Positions 33,889 to 42,271 of a DNA stretch of 64,000 nucleotides are shown here, piece after piece. The stretch covers positions 2,148,001-2,212,000 of the forward strand of contig NZ_LBMJ01000001.1 of the NCBI RefSeq assembly GCF_001413925.1. The letters run 5' to 3'. Origin of the DNA: Nonlabens sp. YIK11. Lineage in GTDB: Bacteria; Bacteroidota; Bacteroidia; Flavobacteriales; Flavobacteriaceae. A program made the translations under genes and the position numbers. The notes under the pieces are model-generated. The model was not told the origin of the DNA and made no database searches. It worked only from the letters and a program-made list of their open reading frames with translations. Each line of letters opens with the position of its first letter. Position 1 is the first letter of the stretch.

Positions 33889-34943
33889 GCTCATTAACTA
33901 CAGATGCGATCGAATTACTCAAGGAATTGATCCAAACGCCGTCGTTCTCTAGTGAGGAAGATCAAACGGCTCGCCATATTTCCAACTGGCTTGAGGCTCA
34001 TGGCGTAGAAGTCAAGCAAACGGATTATAACGTCTGGGCGATCAATAAGTATTTTGACGAGAGCAAACCCACGATATTGCTCAACTCGCATCACGATACG
34101 GTCAAGCCCAATAAAGCGTACACGAGAGATCCTTTTACTGCAACTATAGAAGATGATAAGTTGTATGGTTTGGGCAGCAATGATGCCGGCGGTTGTTTGG
34201 TGAGTTTACTGGCGACTTTCGTCCATTTTTATGACAAAAAAAACCTGAAATACAATTTAGTCATCGTCGCCAGCGCCGAAGAAGAGAGCAGTGGTGATAA
34301 GGGTTTGGTCAGTATGATTCCGGTGATTCCTAAAATCGATGTAGCCATTGTGGGCGAACCTACCCAAATGCACCTTGCGGTAGCCGAAAAAGGTCTGGTG
34401 GTTTTTGACGCTATTGTCAAGGGAACTGCTAGCCATGCGGCGCATCCCAATAGTGACAATGCAATTTACAACTGTATCAAGGTGTTGGAGTGGTTCAAGA
34501 ATTACAAGTTTGAGAAAGGCAGCAAGGCTTTGGGAGATGTCAAGATGACCGTTACACAGATCAAGGCCGGACAGCAACACAACGCCGTGCCATCCCAAGT
34601 GGATCTGGTTATAGATGTTAGAGTCAACGATGCCTACAGCAATAAGGAAATAGCCGATTTGCTTCAAAAGGAATCACCTTGCGACAGCATCAAGCCTCGC
34701 GGGTTGAAACTTAACTCTTCCAGCATTCCTATGGATCACGATATTGTAAAAGCTGGACTTGCGATAGGTAGGGAAACCTATGGATCGCCTACCTTATCAG
34801 ATCAAGCAGTTTTAACCTGTCCATCCGTTAAGTTGGGTCCAGGTTTAAGCCAGCGATCACACACAGCAGATGAATTTATTTACGTCTCTGAAATCGTGGA
34901 AGGTATTGAAATCTACAAGCAGATCTTAGAGAAGATATTGTAA
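33885..34943 (+). CDS. argE: Acetylornithine deacetylase-type M20 peptidase
   Basis: A 352-residue M20 zinc hydrolase. Metal ligands are in LLNSHHDTVKP (H and D), the bridging GLGSNDAGG aspartate, SAEEESSG (catalytic E) and VGEPTQ, and a late RSHTADEFI histidine. The dimerisation domain lies in between (SHAAHPNSDNAIYN). In the operon it should remove the acyl group from acylcitrulline or acylornithine. It overlaps argB by 4 bp. Confidence 0.92.
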   Translation: MSSLTTDAIELLKELIQTPSFSSEEDQTARHISNWLEAHGVEVKQTDYNVWAINKYFDESKPTILLNSHHDTVKPNKAYTRDPFTATIEDDKLYGLGSNDAGGCLVSLLATFVHFYDKKNLKYNLVIVASAEEESSGDKGLVSMIPVIPKIDVAIVGEPTQMHLAVAEKGLVVFDAIVKGTASHAAHPNSDNAIYNCIKVLEWFKNYKFEKGSKALGDVKMTVTQIKAGQQHNAVPSQVDLVIDVRVNDAYSNKEIADLLQKESPCDSIKPRGLKLNSSSIPMDHDIVKAGLAIGRETYGSPTLSDQAVLTCPSVKLGPGLSQRSHTADEFIYVSEIVEGIEIYKQILEKIL

Positions 34944-35003
34944 ACTAGAATTAGGAAATAGGAATTAGAGGATTAGGCAATAGTAAATAGAGAAAATTAG
35001 GTT

Positions 35004-36275
35004 ATGAAACTTTGGGACAAAGGAATTAAGATAGACGATAGGATTGAGCAATTTACCGTAGGTAACGATCGTGAGATTGACTTACACATTGCTGCATACG
35101 ATGTTCAAGCTTCACTGGCGCACGCGCAAATGCTTAAGGAAATAGGCATCTTGGAAGCAGATGAATTGGCTCAGCTTACGGAAGGCCTTGCGATTCTCAA
35201 AGAACAGATCGATAATGACGAATTTGTCATTGAGCAAGAATTTGAAGATGTACACTCAAAAATTGAAAGCGAGCTTACCCAGCGTTATGGTGATGTTGGT
35301 AAAAAGATACATACCGCAAGATCACGAAACGATCAGGTGATCACGGCTTTACAACTGTTTTATAAAGAGCAATTAACCGCCATTCAATCTCAAAGTCATG
35401 AGTTGTTTGAAACCTTATTGAACCTCGCCGAAACTCATAAAGATCAATTGCTTCCAGGTTACACGCACTTGCAGGTGGCAATGCCATCTTCTTTTGGGTT
35501 GTGGTTTTCTGCCTATGCAGAATTGCTGGTAGATGACAACTATTTGCTTCAAGCCGCTTTTAAAACTGTGGATCAAAATCCGTTGGGAAGTGCGGCTGGT
35601 TATGGTAGTTCGTTCCCGATTGACAGGACTTTTACTACAGAGAAAATGGGTTTTTCCACACTCAAATATAACGTCGTGGCCGCACAAATGGCTCGTGGTA
35701 AGAGTGAGCGCACGATTAGTTATGCCTTGGGAAGTCTGGCAAATACACTTTCCAGATTTGCGATGGACATTTGTTTGTACATGAGTCAGAATTTTGGCTT
35801 CGTGAGCTTTCCTGATGCGCTTACCACAGGTAGTAGTATCATGCCTCACAAAAAGAATCCAGACGTTTTTGAACTCATTCGTGGGAAATGTAATCGCATA
35901 CAAGCGCTTCAAAGTGAGATGGTTTTATTGACAAACAATCTTCCTAGCGGCTATCACAGAGATTATCAATTGATGAAAGAATCCATGATTAGAGCCATTG
36001 TGGACATGCAGGATTGTTTAGCGATCTTGAACTATGCCATCCAGCAAGTAATTGTGACCGACATAGATCTCAACGACCCTAAATATCAATATTTATTTAC
36101 AGTAGATAGCATCAATAATCTTGTAGTGGACGGCGCTAGTTTTAGAGACGCCTATAAAACGATAGGTGGTCAAGTTCAGGATGGAACTTACCAACCTGAT
36201 TATTCAAAAAAGCATTCTCACGAGGGTAGCATCCATAATTTGAATCTAGAAGAAATTAGAAACAAATGGTCCTAA
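35004..36275 (+). CDS. argH: Argininosuccinate lyase
   Basis: A 423-residue ArgH, the last step to arginine. It has DVHSKIESELTQRYGDVGKKIHTARSRNDQV in the first third (key part TARSRNDQV), YTHLQVAMPSSFG, and the fumarase-superfamily signature GSSIMPHKKNPDVFELIRGK. It is somewhat shorter than the 450-plus residue enzymes. A 60-bp gap after argE carries repeated TTAGG-like words but no clear promoter, so it is probably still in the operon. Confidence 0.96.
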   Translation: MKLWDKGIKIDDRIEQFTVGNDREIDLHIAAYDVQASLAHAQMLKEIGILEADELAQLTEGLAILKEQIDNDEFVIEQEFEDVHSKIESELTQRYGDVGKKIHTARSRNDQVITALQLFYKEQLTAIQSQSHELFETLLNLAETHKDQLLPGYTHLQVAMPSSFGLWFSAYAELLVDDNYLLQAAFKTVDQNPLGSAAGYGSSFPIDRTFTTEKMGFSTLKYNVVAAQMARGKSERTISYALGSLANTLSRFAMDICLYMSQNFGFVSFPDALTTGSSIMPHKKNPDVFELIRGKCNRIQALQSEMVLLTNNLPSGYHRDYQLMKESMIRAIVDMQDCLAILNYAIQQVIVTDIDLNDPKYQYLFTVDSINNLVVDGASFRDAYKTIGGQVQDGTYQPDYSKKHSHEGSIHNLNLEEIRNKWS

Positions 36276-36329
36276 GGTTTTTTAAGAATTAAATAAACGC
36301 CTTCAACGGTCTATGGTTGTGGAAAAGCA

Positions 36330-36337
36330 TAGCTTTG
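36330..36337 (+). promoter_or_regulatory. -7 box for the EamA transporter
   Basis: TAGCTTTG fits TAnnTTTG, 28 nt before the ATG at 36366. Confidence 0.4.
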
Positions 36338-36365
36338 CCCGCTTAATTCCAGAAGCTGCACAACC

Positions 36366-37289
36366 ATGAAGTTTTCCAAAAAAACGTGGATATTAATTCT
36401 TGCTTTTTTCTGTATCTATGTTTTTTGGGGCAGCACCTATCTTTGGAATAAGATGGCAGTGCTTGAGTTGCCGCCATTCTTTCTGGCGTCGATAAGATTT
36501 ATATCTGCCAGCATCATCATATTTATTATTGCCAGATCTTTAAAGTACAGTCTAGCGATTACAAAAAAGCAATTGCTTAATTGCATTCTGGCTGGTTTTC
36601 TGTTCTTGGCTTATGGTAACGGTGTGTTTGTCTGGGCGCTCAAATGGGTTGACTCTGGTTTTGCATCCTTACTCGCCGCATTACAGCCATTGATAATTTT
36701 ATTGATGATGCGCATTATACAACGCAAAAAATTACAGTGGAAATCCATGGTAGGAGTCACGCTGGGAATTATAGGGATGTATTTTTTGGTAAGCCAAAAC
36801 GATATCATCGCAAAAGACGGCATGATCATAGGGATTCTTATGATCTTCACCTGTTTGATCGCTTGGTGTAGCGGCAGTCTTTTTGTGGCTTCTGCAGACT
36901 TACCAGCCAATTTTTTTGTGGCTACAGCTTACCAGATGTTGTCTGCTGGAGTCTTGTTGGTCATTGGGAGTTTGGCCTTTGATGAAACATGGAAATCACC
37001 GCTGGCGTGGGAAGCACAAACGCAAATCTCATTGGTTTGTTTGATTCTTTTTGGAAGTATTGCTGCCTTCACCTCGTTTAATTATTTGCTTAAAAACGTA
37101 TCTCCAGAAAAAGTATCTACATCCAGCTTTGTTAATCCAGTGATCGCCATTTTGCTGGGCTGGTATTTTCTTGAAGAAGAATTAAGCCTTCAAACCGGCA
37201 TCGCGGCACTCTTGTTATTGACTGGCGTCTATTTTATCAATAGCCGTAAGAGAACAAAGGATGATGTGGTAGCTACTAAGCGACCCTAG
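36366..37289 (+). CDS. EamA/DMT-family transporter
   Basis: A 307-residue membrane protein of ten helices made of two EamA repeats. The first has FWGSTYLWNKMAVLELPPFFLASIRF (core FWGSTYLWNK) and the second ends with FVNPVIAILLGWYFLEEELS, both typical of drug/metabolite transporters. It may export a metabolite such as an amino acid; its place behind the arginine operon is suggestive, but it has its own promoter box. Confidence 0.9.
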   Translation: MKFSKKTWILILAFFCIYVFWGSTYLWNKMAVLELPPFFLASIRFISASIIIFIIARSLKYSLAITKKQLLNCILAGFLFLAYGNGVFVWALKWVDSGFASLLAALQPLIILLMMRIIQRKKLQWKSMVGVTLGIIGMYFLVSQNDIIAKDGMIIGILMIFTCLIAWCSGSLFVASADLPANFFVATAYQMLSAGVLLVIGSLAFDETWKSPLAWEAQTQISLVCLILFGSIAAFTSFNYLLKNVSPEKVSTSSFVNPVIAILLGWYFLEEELSLQTGIAALLLLTGVYFINSRKRTKDDVVATKRP

Positions 37290-37372
37290 AAAATCCTTCT
37301 ATGAAATGAAGATAAAGTCTCTTGAACAACCACAGTCTCTTGATTTTGAACCGTTGATATATGTAAGGAATT

Positions 37373-37388
37373 CGCTTTCGCGAAAGCG
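37373..37388. repeat. Palindrome copy 8, exact
   Basis: Intergenic, after the EamA gene; full 20-mer form. Confidence 0.98.
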
Positions 37389-37538
37389 AACTATAGTACC
37401 ATCAAACACACAACGTATCAGTTTGTTGATGGTAATCGACATTGACACCATGTTCTTCCCAAAAAAATAATTTTATTTTCAGGATACAATCTTGAAAATT
37501 AAATGGAGTTAGTGTTCTCCAAATTGAGAAAGCTATAG

Positions 37539-37546
37539 TAAATTTG
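37539..37546 (+). promoter_or_regulatory. -7 box for the PepSY-TM gene
   Basis: TAAATTTG fits TAnnTTTG, 32 nt before the ATG at 37579. The 289-bp gap before this gene also holds a palindrome copy and nothing else recognised. Confidence 0.45.
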
Positions 37547-37578
37547 CTATTTAGAAATATTCCAAATAATAATTTTTC

Positions 37579-38088
37579 ATGGGAAGAAAAACCTCTAACA
37601 AAGTAAGAATGTATCACCGCTATCTAGGATTTTTCCTAGCGGGAATCATGGCTGTGTATGCAATAAGTGGTGTGACACTCATCTATCGTGACACCGATGT
37701 TTTCAAAAAGAAAACCGAGATCGAGACCACTCTAGAGCCTAATCTTACTGCAGATCAAGTAGGTAAGGAGCTGAAGATTAGAAGATTTAGCGCCACGTCA
37801 GAAACGGCTACGACCATCAATTTTAAAAACGGCTCTTACGACAAAACAACTGGAGCTGCGGCCTACACTAAAGTAGAAACACCATACTTACTCAATAAGC
37901 TTCAAAACTTCCATAAAGCAGAAACTGGAGATCCGCTTTATTTTTTGAATATCTTCTTTGGTGTCAGTCTGTTATTCTTTGTAGTGTCGGCTTTCTGGAT
38001 GTTTTTACCGTCCACACCTATTTTCAAAAAAGGGATGTGGTTTGCCGCCGCTGGATTGGTACTCACGCTGGTGTTGCTATTTGTTTAA
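37579..38088 (+). CDS. PepSY-associated transmembrane protein
   Basis: A 169-residue membrane protein. An N-terminal helix follows a basic start (RKTSNKVRMYHRYLGFFLAGIMAVYAISGVTL, core YHRYLGFFLAG), a short soluble PepSY-like part follows, and two helices end the protein. The H-R-Y/W near the first helix and FHKAETGDPLYFLN match PepSY-TM proteins, which are often linked to iron or haem reduction at the inner membrane. No siderophore or TonB gene is next to it, so the role is open. Confidence 0.78.
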   Translation: MGRKTSNKVRMYHRYLGFFLAGIMAVYAISGVTLIYRDTDVFKKKTEIETTLEPNLTADQVGKELKIRRFSATSETATTINFKNGSYDKTTGAAAYTKVETPYLLNKLQNFHKAETGDPLYFLNIFFGVSLLFFVVSAFWMFLPSTPIFKKGMWFAAAGLVLTLVLLFV

Positions 38089-38130
38089 TCTGGAAGGGAA
38101 CACTTTTTCAATAGGTTAGTGATCTTGGTT

Positions 38131-38165
38131 TTTGCGATATGGACTTAGGATTCCATGTATATTTG
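38131..38165 (+). promoter_or_regulatory. Promoter of sdaA
   Basis: TTTG (38131-38134) and TATATTTG (38158-38165) are separated by 23 nt, within the range of Flavobacteriia promoters. The box covers the in-frame ATG at 38155, so the gene must start at ATG 38191. Confidence 0.6.
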
Positions 38166-38190
38166 CGCGCGAAAATTAAGTACAGATTGC

Positions 38191-39636
38191 ATGAGTGAAT
38201 TACCTAAAAAGATTGAGGCTATAAGCGTATTTGATATGCTTAAAATAGGCGTTGGACCTTCCAGTTCGCATACGTTAGGACCATGGCGAGCAGCTCGCAA
38301 TTTTTTAGGGAAATTGCGAGATAAAGGTGTTTTAGGAAATGTCACTGCCATAGAAATTGATCTTTATGGCTCACTGTCCTTGACAGGAAAGGGTCACGCT
38401 ACTGACATCGCGGTCATCTTAGGACTCACCAATGCAGATCCACAAACCTGCGATATAGCAGAGATTCCAGAAACCGTGCAGTATGTCAACCACCAGCATT
38501 TGTTGCAGCTGGATGGCGTTCACCTCATTACGTTTCATCCAGAAAAGGCGATTAGGTTCAATAAAAACTTTTTGCCGTTTCATCCTAACGGTATTCGATT
38601 CAAAGCCGTGTTGGATTCAGGCAAGACCATATTTGAAACCTATTACAGCATAGGCGGCGGATTCTTTGTGCAAAAAGAGCGTAAAAGAGCAGCAAGACAA
38701 AGAGCTATTTTTGAGTGTTTTCCACGACCGGTTTCCAATGCGGTAGATTTATTGGCTTATTGTGATCGAGAAAATAAATCGGTTTCACAGATTGTTTTGG
38801 AAAATGAGGAATATCTCAATGATTCTGAAGACATCGATTCCCGATTGCAAGATATTTGGGATGTGATGCTGGACTCGATGTACACTGGTTGTCATACAGA
38901 AGGTATCTTACCAGGTGGTTTGAATGTAAGACGTCGAGCCTATGATACGCACCAGCGTTTACAGAAAGGCGCCGAATACTCGAATAAAGAAGAATGGATT
39001 GAAGCCATAAGAGGTACTGAGGTAAAATTTAGGGAAATCCTCAAATGGGTTTCCTGTTTTGCTCTGGCCGTTAATGAAGTCAACGCGTCTCTAGGCAGAG
39101 TAGTCACTGCACCAACTAACGGTAGCGCTGGCGTTATTCCAGCCGTATTGATGTATTATTTAGTGATAGAAAACCATTCTGCCGATTTTAAAGACATCAA
39201 AAAGTTCCTACTCGTTGCTGGAGAAATAGGTTCGTTGTTTAAGAAAGGAGCCACCATAAGCGCGGCAATGGGCGGTTGTCAGGCAGAAATAGGCGTGAGT
39301 AGTGCCATGGCTGCTGGTGCCTTAACTGAATTGATGGGCGGCACACCAGCCCAAGTATTAATGGCGAGCGAGATCGCTATGGAACATCACCTAGGGATGA
39401 CTTGCGATCCCATTGCTGGATTGGTCCAGATTCCATGTATTGAGAGAAATGCCATGGGCGCCATCAAAGCCATCAATGCCTGTGAGATGGCACTAGATAC
39501 AGATGCCAAAAATGCAAAGGTGCCACTGGATAAAATCATTCAAACCATGTGGCAAACGGCACAAGACATGAACTCCAAATACAAAGAAACTAGTGAAGGT
39601 GGTCTTGCCGTAAACGTAGCCTTATCGGATTGCTAG
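38191..39636 (+). CDS. sdaA: L-serine ammonia-lyase, single-chain iron-sulfur type
   Basis: A 481-residue SdaA with the fused beta and alpha parts. It deaminates serine to pyruvate with a [4Fe-4S] cluster. It begins ISVFDMLKIGVGPSSSHTLGPWRAA (core GPSSSHTLGP); cluster cysteines lie in the alpha part at CFALAVNE, GGCQAEIGVSSAMAAGA and CDPIAGLVQIPCIERNA. ATG 38191 is favoured since a promoter box overlaps the earlier ATG. Confidence 0.95.
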   Translation: MSELPKKIEAISVFDMLKIGVGPSSSHTLGPWRAARNFLGKLRDKGVLGNVTAIEIDLYGSLSLTGKGHATDIAVILGLTNADPQTCDIAEIPETVQYVNHQHLLQLDGVHLITFHPEKAIRFNKNFLPFHPNGIRFKAVLDSGKTIFETYYSIGGGFFVQKERKRAARQRAIFECFPRPVSNAVDLLAYCDRENKSVSQIVLENEEYLNDSEDIDSRLQDIWDVMLDSMYTGCHTEGILPGGLNVRRRAYDTHQRLQKGAEYSNKEEWIEAIRGTEVKFREILKWVSCFALAVNEVNASLGRVVTAPTNGSAGVIPAVLMYYLVIENHSADFKDIKKFLLVAGEIGSLFKKGATISAAMGGCQAEIGVSSAMAAGALTELMGGTPAQVLMASEIAMEHHLGMTCDPIAGLVQIPCIERNAMGAIKAINACEMALDTDAKNAKVPLDKIIQTMWQTAQDMNSKYKETSEGGLAVNVALSDC

Positions 39637-39690
39637 TTTGTTTATTTATAGGTAGATAAATTATCTGATCTAAATAAATAGCTGAGATTC

Positions 39691-39942
39691 TTAAAGTTGG
39701 TTTTTTCGAGTGAAGTAATTCACCAATGAGTATAAGGAAATCAAACTCCAGCAGGCTTCCAGAATTATAAACGGCCAGTATTCCAATAGGATGGAAGCAA
39801 AGCAAGCCAGCGATGCGCCCACAAAGTTGAGGAGTACAAAAGTTAGATCTTCGTTCTTTACTTTCTTGATTACCGTGAGGAAGTACGCCAGTAAAATAAG
39901 AAAGACTCCTATAGCACCTATCCAATCTGTAGCGGTCAACAT
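39691..39942 (-). CDS. Small membrane protein, CBU_0592-like
   Basis: An 83-residue protein with three hydrophobic helices and the pattern DWIGAIGVFLILLAYFL, then LNFVGASLACFASILLEYWPFIILEACW, ending with a charged tail. It matches a small family of membrane proteins named after CBU_0592, of unknown function. ATG 39942 is chosen because the earlier in-frame ATGs at 39993 and 39978 fall in a terminator hairpin of the upstream gene. Confidence 0.75.
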   Translation of the reverse strand: MLTATDWIGAIGVFLILLAYFLTVIKKVKNEDLTFVLLNFVGASLACFASILLEYWPFIILEACWSLISLYSLVNYFTRKNQL

Positions 39943-39958
39943 ATTTTCTTTGTTTTGG

Positions 39959-40001
39959 TAAAAAAACTGCCAGCTCATGTCTTTAGGCATCAACTGGCAG
40001 A
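39959..40001 (-). terminator. Terminator after the M42 peptidase gene
   Basis: CTGCCAG (39966-39972) and CTGGCAG (39993-39999) form the stem; read on the minus strand it is followed by seven Ts. Confidence 0.8.
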
Positions 40002-40025
40002 TTTATCAAGGGTCTAAAACCTAGA

Positions 40026-41135
40026 TTAGATGAGTTTCTCGCTGCGACCTTCAAAATAATTGAAGCTTTGATCTGCTTTAAGAACCAGCAAGGTCTCATA
40101 TATCATTTTAATCACGTTCTCTACGTCTTCACGATGTACCATTTCCACTGTGGTGTGCATATAACGCAATGGTAATGAAATCAAGGCGCTAGGTACGCCA
40201 CCATTGCTGTAGGCAAATGCATCTGTATCAGTCCCTGTGGATCTACTGGTAGCACGACGCTGGAAAGGAATCTTGTTTTTCGTCGCTGTTTCCATGATGA
40301 TGTTGCGCAGCTTATTCTGTATCGCTGGTGCATAAGCCAGTACTGGACCTTTGCCTATGGCAGCATCACCATTGGTTTTCTTATCGATCATAGGTGTAGT
40401 TGTGTCATGCGTTACATCTGTCACGATGGCCACGTTAGGTTTGATCGTTTGTGTGATCATTTCGGCGCCACGTAATCCTATTTCTTCCTGCACGCTGTTG
40501 GTCACATAAAGTCCAAAGTCCAATTCCTTTTTATTCTCTTTAAGCAATCGAGCCACTTCGGCGATCATGAATCCGCCCATGCGGTTATCTAGGGCACGAC
40601 AGACAAATTTGTTTTTGTTCAGCACCATGAATTTATCTGGATAGGTAATGACACAACCTACATCAACGCCCATTTTAAGCACTTCTTCCTTATCCTCGGC
40701 ACCTATATCGATAAAGATGTTTTCGAGTTTGGGAGATTCCTCTTTGGATTTATCACGAGTGTGAATCGCTGGCCAGCCAAAAACGCCTGTAACAATACCT
40801 TGCGGTGTATGGATATTCACTCTTTTTGACGGTGCAATTTGGTGGTCAGATCCACCATTGCGCACGACGTAAATTAGTCCATCATCAGTGATGTAGTTGA
40901 CATACCACGAGATTTCATCGGCGTGTCCTTCTATCACGACTTTATATTTTGCATCTGGATTGATGACACCTACAGCGGTACCATAATTGTCCGTAATAAA
41001 TTCATCCACATATGGTTTAAGATAATCCATCCATACTTGCTGCCCATTCCATTCATAACCGGTAGGCGATGCGGTATTGAGGTATTTCTCTAGAAATTCC
41101 ATCGATGTATCGTTAAGTATGCTCTTGTCTGCCAT
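40026..41135 (-). CDS. M42-family metallopeptidase (aminopeptidase)
   Basis: A 369-residue dinuclear-metal aminopeptidase. It shows SPTGYEW near the N-terminus, VIEGHADEISWYV (metal H and D), CRALDNRMGG (bridging D), VQEEIGLRGAEM (catalytic E pair), VTDVTHDT and the late RYMHTTVEMVHREDV histidine. M42 enzymes form tetrahedral dodecamers that trim peptides in the cytoplasm. It is a single gene followed by a clear terminator. Confidence 0.94.
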   Translation of the reverse strand: MADKSILNDTSMEFLEKYLNTASPTGYEWNGQQVWMDYLKPYVDEFITDNYGTAVGVINPDAKYKVVIEGHADEISWYVNYITDDGLIYVVRNGGSDHQIAPSKRVNIHTPQGIVTGVFGWPAIHTRDKSKEESPKLENIFIDIGAEDKEEVLKMGVDVGCVITYPDKFMVLNKNKFVCRALDNRMGGFMIAEVARLLKENKKELDFGLYVTNSVQEEIGLRGAEMITQTIKPNVAIVTDVTHDTTTPMIDKKTNGDAAIGKGPVLAYAPAIQNKLRNIIMETATKNKIPFQRRATSRSTGTDTDAFAYSNGGVPSALISLPLRYMHTTVEMVHREDVENVIKMIYETLLVLKADQSFNYFEGRSEKLI

Positions 41136-41182
41136 TATTTTTTCAATTTGTCGTGAAGATAATAATCGACCTCTAGAAACCG

Positions 41183-41211
41183 TTTGTTTCTAGGGTATAT
41201 TCTTAACTTTG
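41183..41211 (+). promoter_or_regulatory. Promoter of the DUF4294 gene
   Basis: TTTG (41183-41186), 17 nt, then TAACTTTG (41204-41211): one of the two best -33/-7 pairs in the window. The ATG at 41237 follows 25 nt later. Confidence 0.7.
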
Positions 41212-41236
41212 GAATGCTTTTTGGCACTATTTGGGT

Positions 41237-42040
41237 ATGATTCAGAGACTTTATTTTTTGATGTTGCTTTTGATGTGTTCCGCTTTCGCGAAAGCGCAAA
41301 CAACACCATCTTCTCCACAACCTACAGACAGCGTCAAGACCGCAAATGCAGACTACTTTTACATAGATGGCGATAGTGTAAGTGCCGTGGAACTCGATGA
41401 GATTTTGCTTATCCAAGACCTAAAATTTACCAGCCGTTACGAGCGTGTTAGATATCTGATTTTACAACGCAAGGTAAAACGCGTGTGGCCATATGCAAAA
41501 CTCGCCGCAGAACGCCTTACCGAACTGGACAGAAGGCTCGCCACCATAGATAATAAAGGAGACCAAAGGCGATATGCCAAAATGGTGGAGAATTACATCG
41601 AGGACGAGTTCAAAGAAGAACTGAAAAAACTAACCCGTACGGAAGGTCAGATCCTTATCAAATTGATCCATAGACAGACGGGTGATACCGCTTTTGAATT
41701 GATCAAGCGATTGCGCAGTGGCTGGAGTGCGTTCTGGTTCAATAATACCGCGAGCTTTTTTGACATCTCACTTAAGGAAGAATACCAGCCCATGACTGTG
41801 GTAGAAGATTTTTATATTGAGGACATCCTACAGCAGCAATTCAAACGTGACACACTGGAACCACAGGATCCAGCCATACCAGTAGATTATTTTGCAGGAC
41901 GAGCGTTGTGGAAGGATTTTGAAGCCAATTTGCCGCCCAATTACGACAAAGTCAATCTAGCGGAACGTGCCAAAAAACGTGAGGAGTACTTAAAGAAAAA
42001 GGCTAAAAAGGAGCGACGCCGAAAACGCAGAAATAATTAA
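41237..42040 (+). CDS. DUF4294 exported protein
   Basis: A 267-residue protein with a signal peptide whose cleavage region AFAKA-Q is encoded by an exact palindrome copy (41281-41296). The mature part holds the DUF4294 domain: RYVRYLILQRKV-like (RYERVRYLILQRKVKRVWPYAKLAAERL), KMVENYIEDEFKEELKKLTRTEGQILIKLI and RSGWSAFWFNNTASFFDISLKEEY in fragments, then a strongly basic lysine/arginine tail. The family is confined to Bacteroidota and has no known function. ATG 41237 fits the promoter better than TTG 41231. Confidence 0.88.
   Translation: MIQRLYFLMLLLMCSAFAKAQTTPSSPQPTDSVKTANADYFYIDGDSVSAVELDEILLIQDLKFTSRYERVRYLILQRKVKRVWPYAKLAAERLTELDRRLATIDNKGDQRRYAKMVENYIEDEFKEELKKLTRTEGQILIKLIHRQTGDTAFELIKRLRSGWSAFWFNNTASFFDISLKEEYQPMTVVEDFYIEDILQQQFKRDTLEPQDPAIPVDYFAGRALWKDFEANLPPNYDKVNLAERAKKREEYLKKKAKKERRRKRRNN
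41281..41296. repeat. Palindrome copy 9, exact
   Basis: Inside the DUF4294 gene, read as AFAKA at the signal-peptide cleavage site. Confidence 0.98.
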
Positions 42041-42061
42041 ATCTAGCTTTTTAACTGTTCT

Positions 42062-42103
42062 TAAGTGAGACCTTTGATCTTACGGGTTTCACTTATTTTT
42101 TTG
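42062..42103 (+). terminator. Terminator after the DUF4294 gene
   Basis: TAAGTGAGACC and GGTTTCACTTA form an 11-bp stem with one wobble, followed by a run of Ts. Confidence 0.85.
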
Positions 42104-42271
42104 CGATCCAATTCATGTACTGAAAATTTAATTTTCTAAAAATAGTAATTCAGTCGAAGTACGGTACTTTTTGCCACGGTATTACTTACGACATTTGGTT
42201 TGTCGTGAATTGTCGTAATGACAAAGATCGTTCAGAATCGCACTGTAAGCGGAAATTAAACCTGTGCTGGA

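Noticed and set aside
37402..37617. Minus-strand 71-codon frame in the gap before the PepSY-TM gene
   Set aside because: It overlaps that gene's start and promoter box and has no recognisable features.
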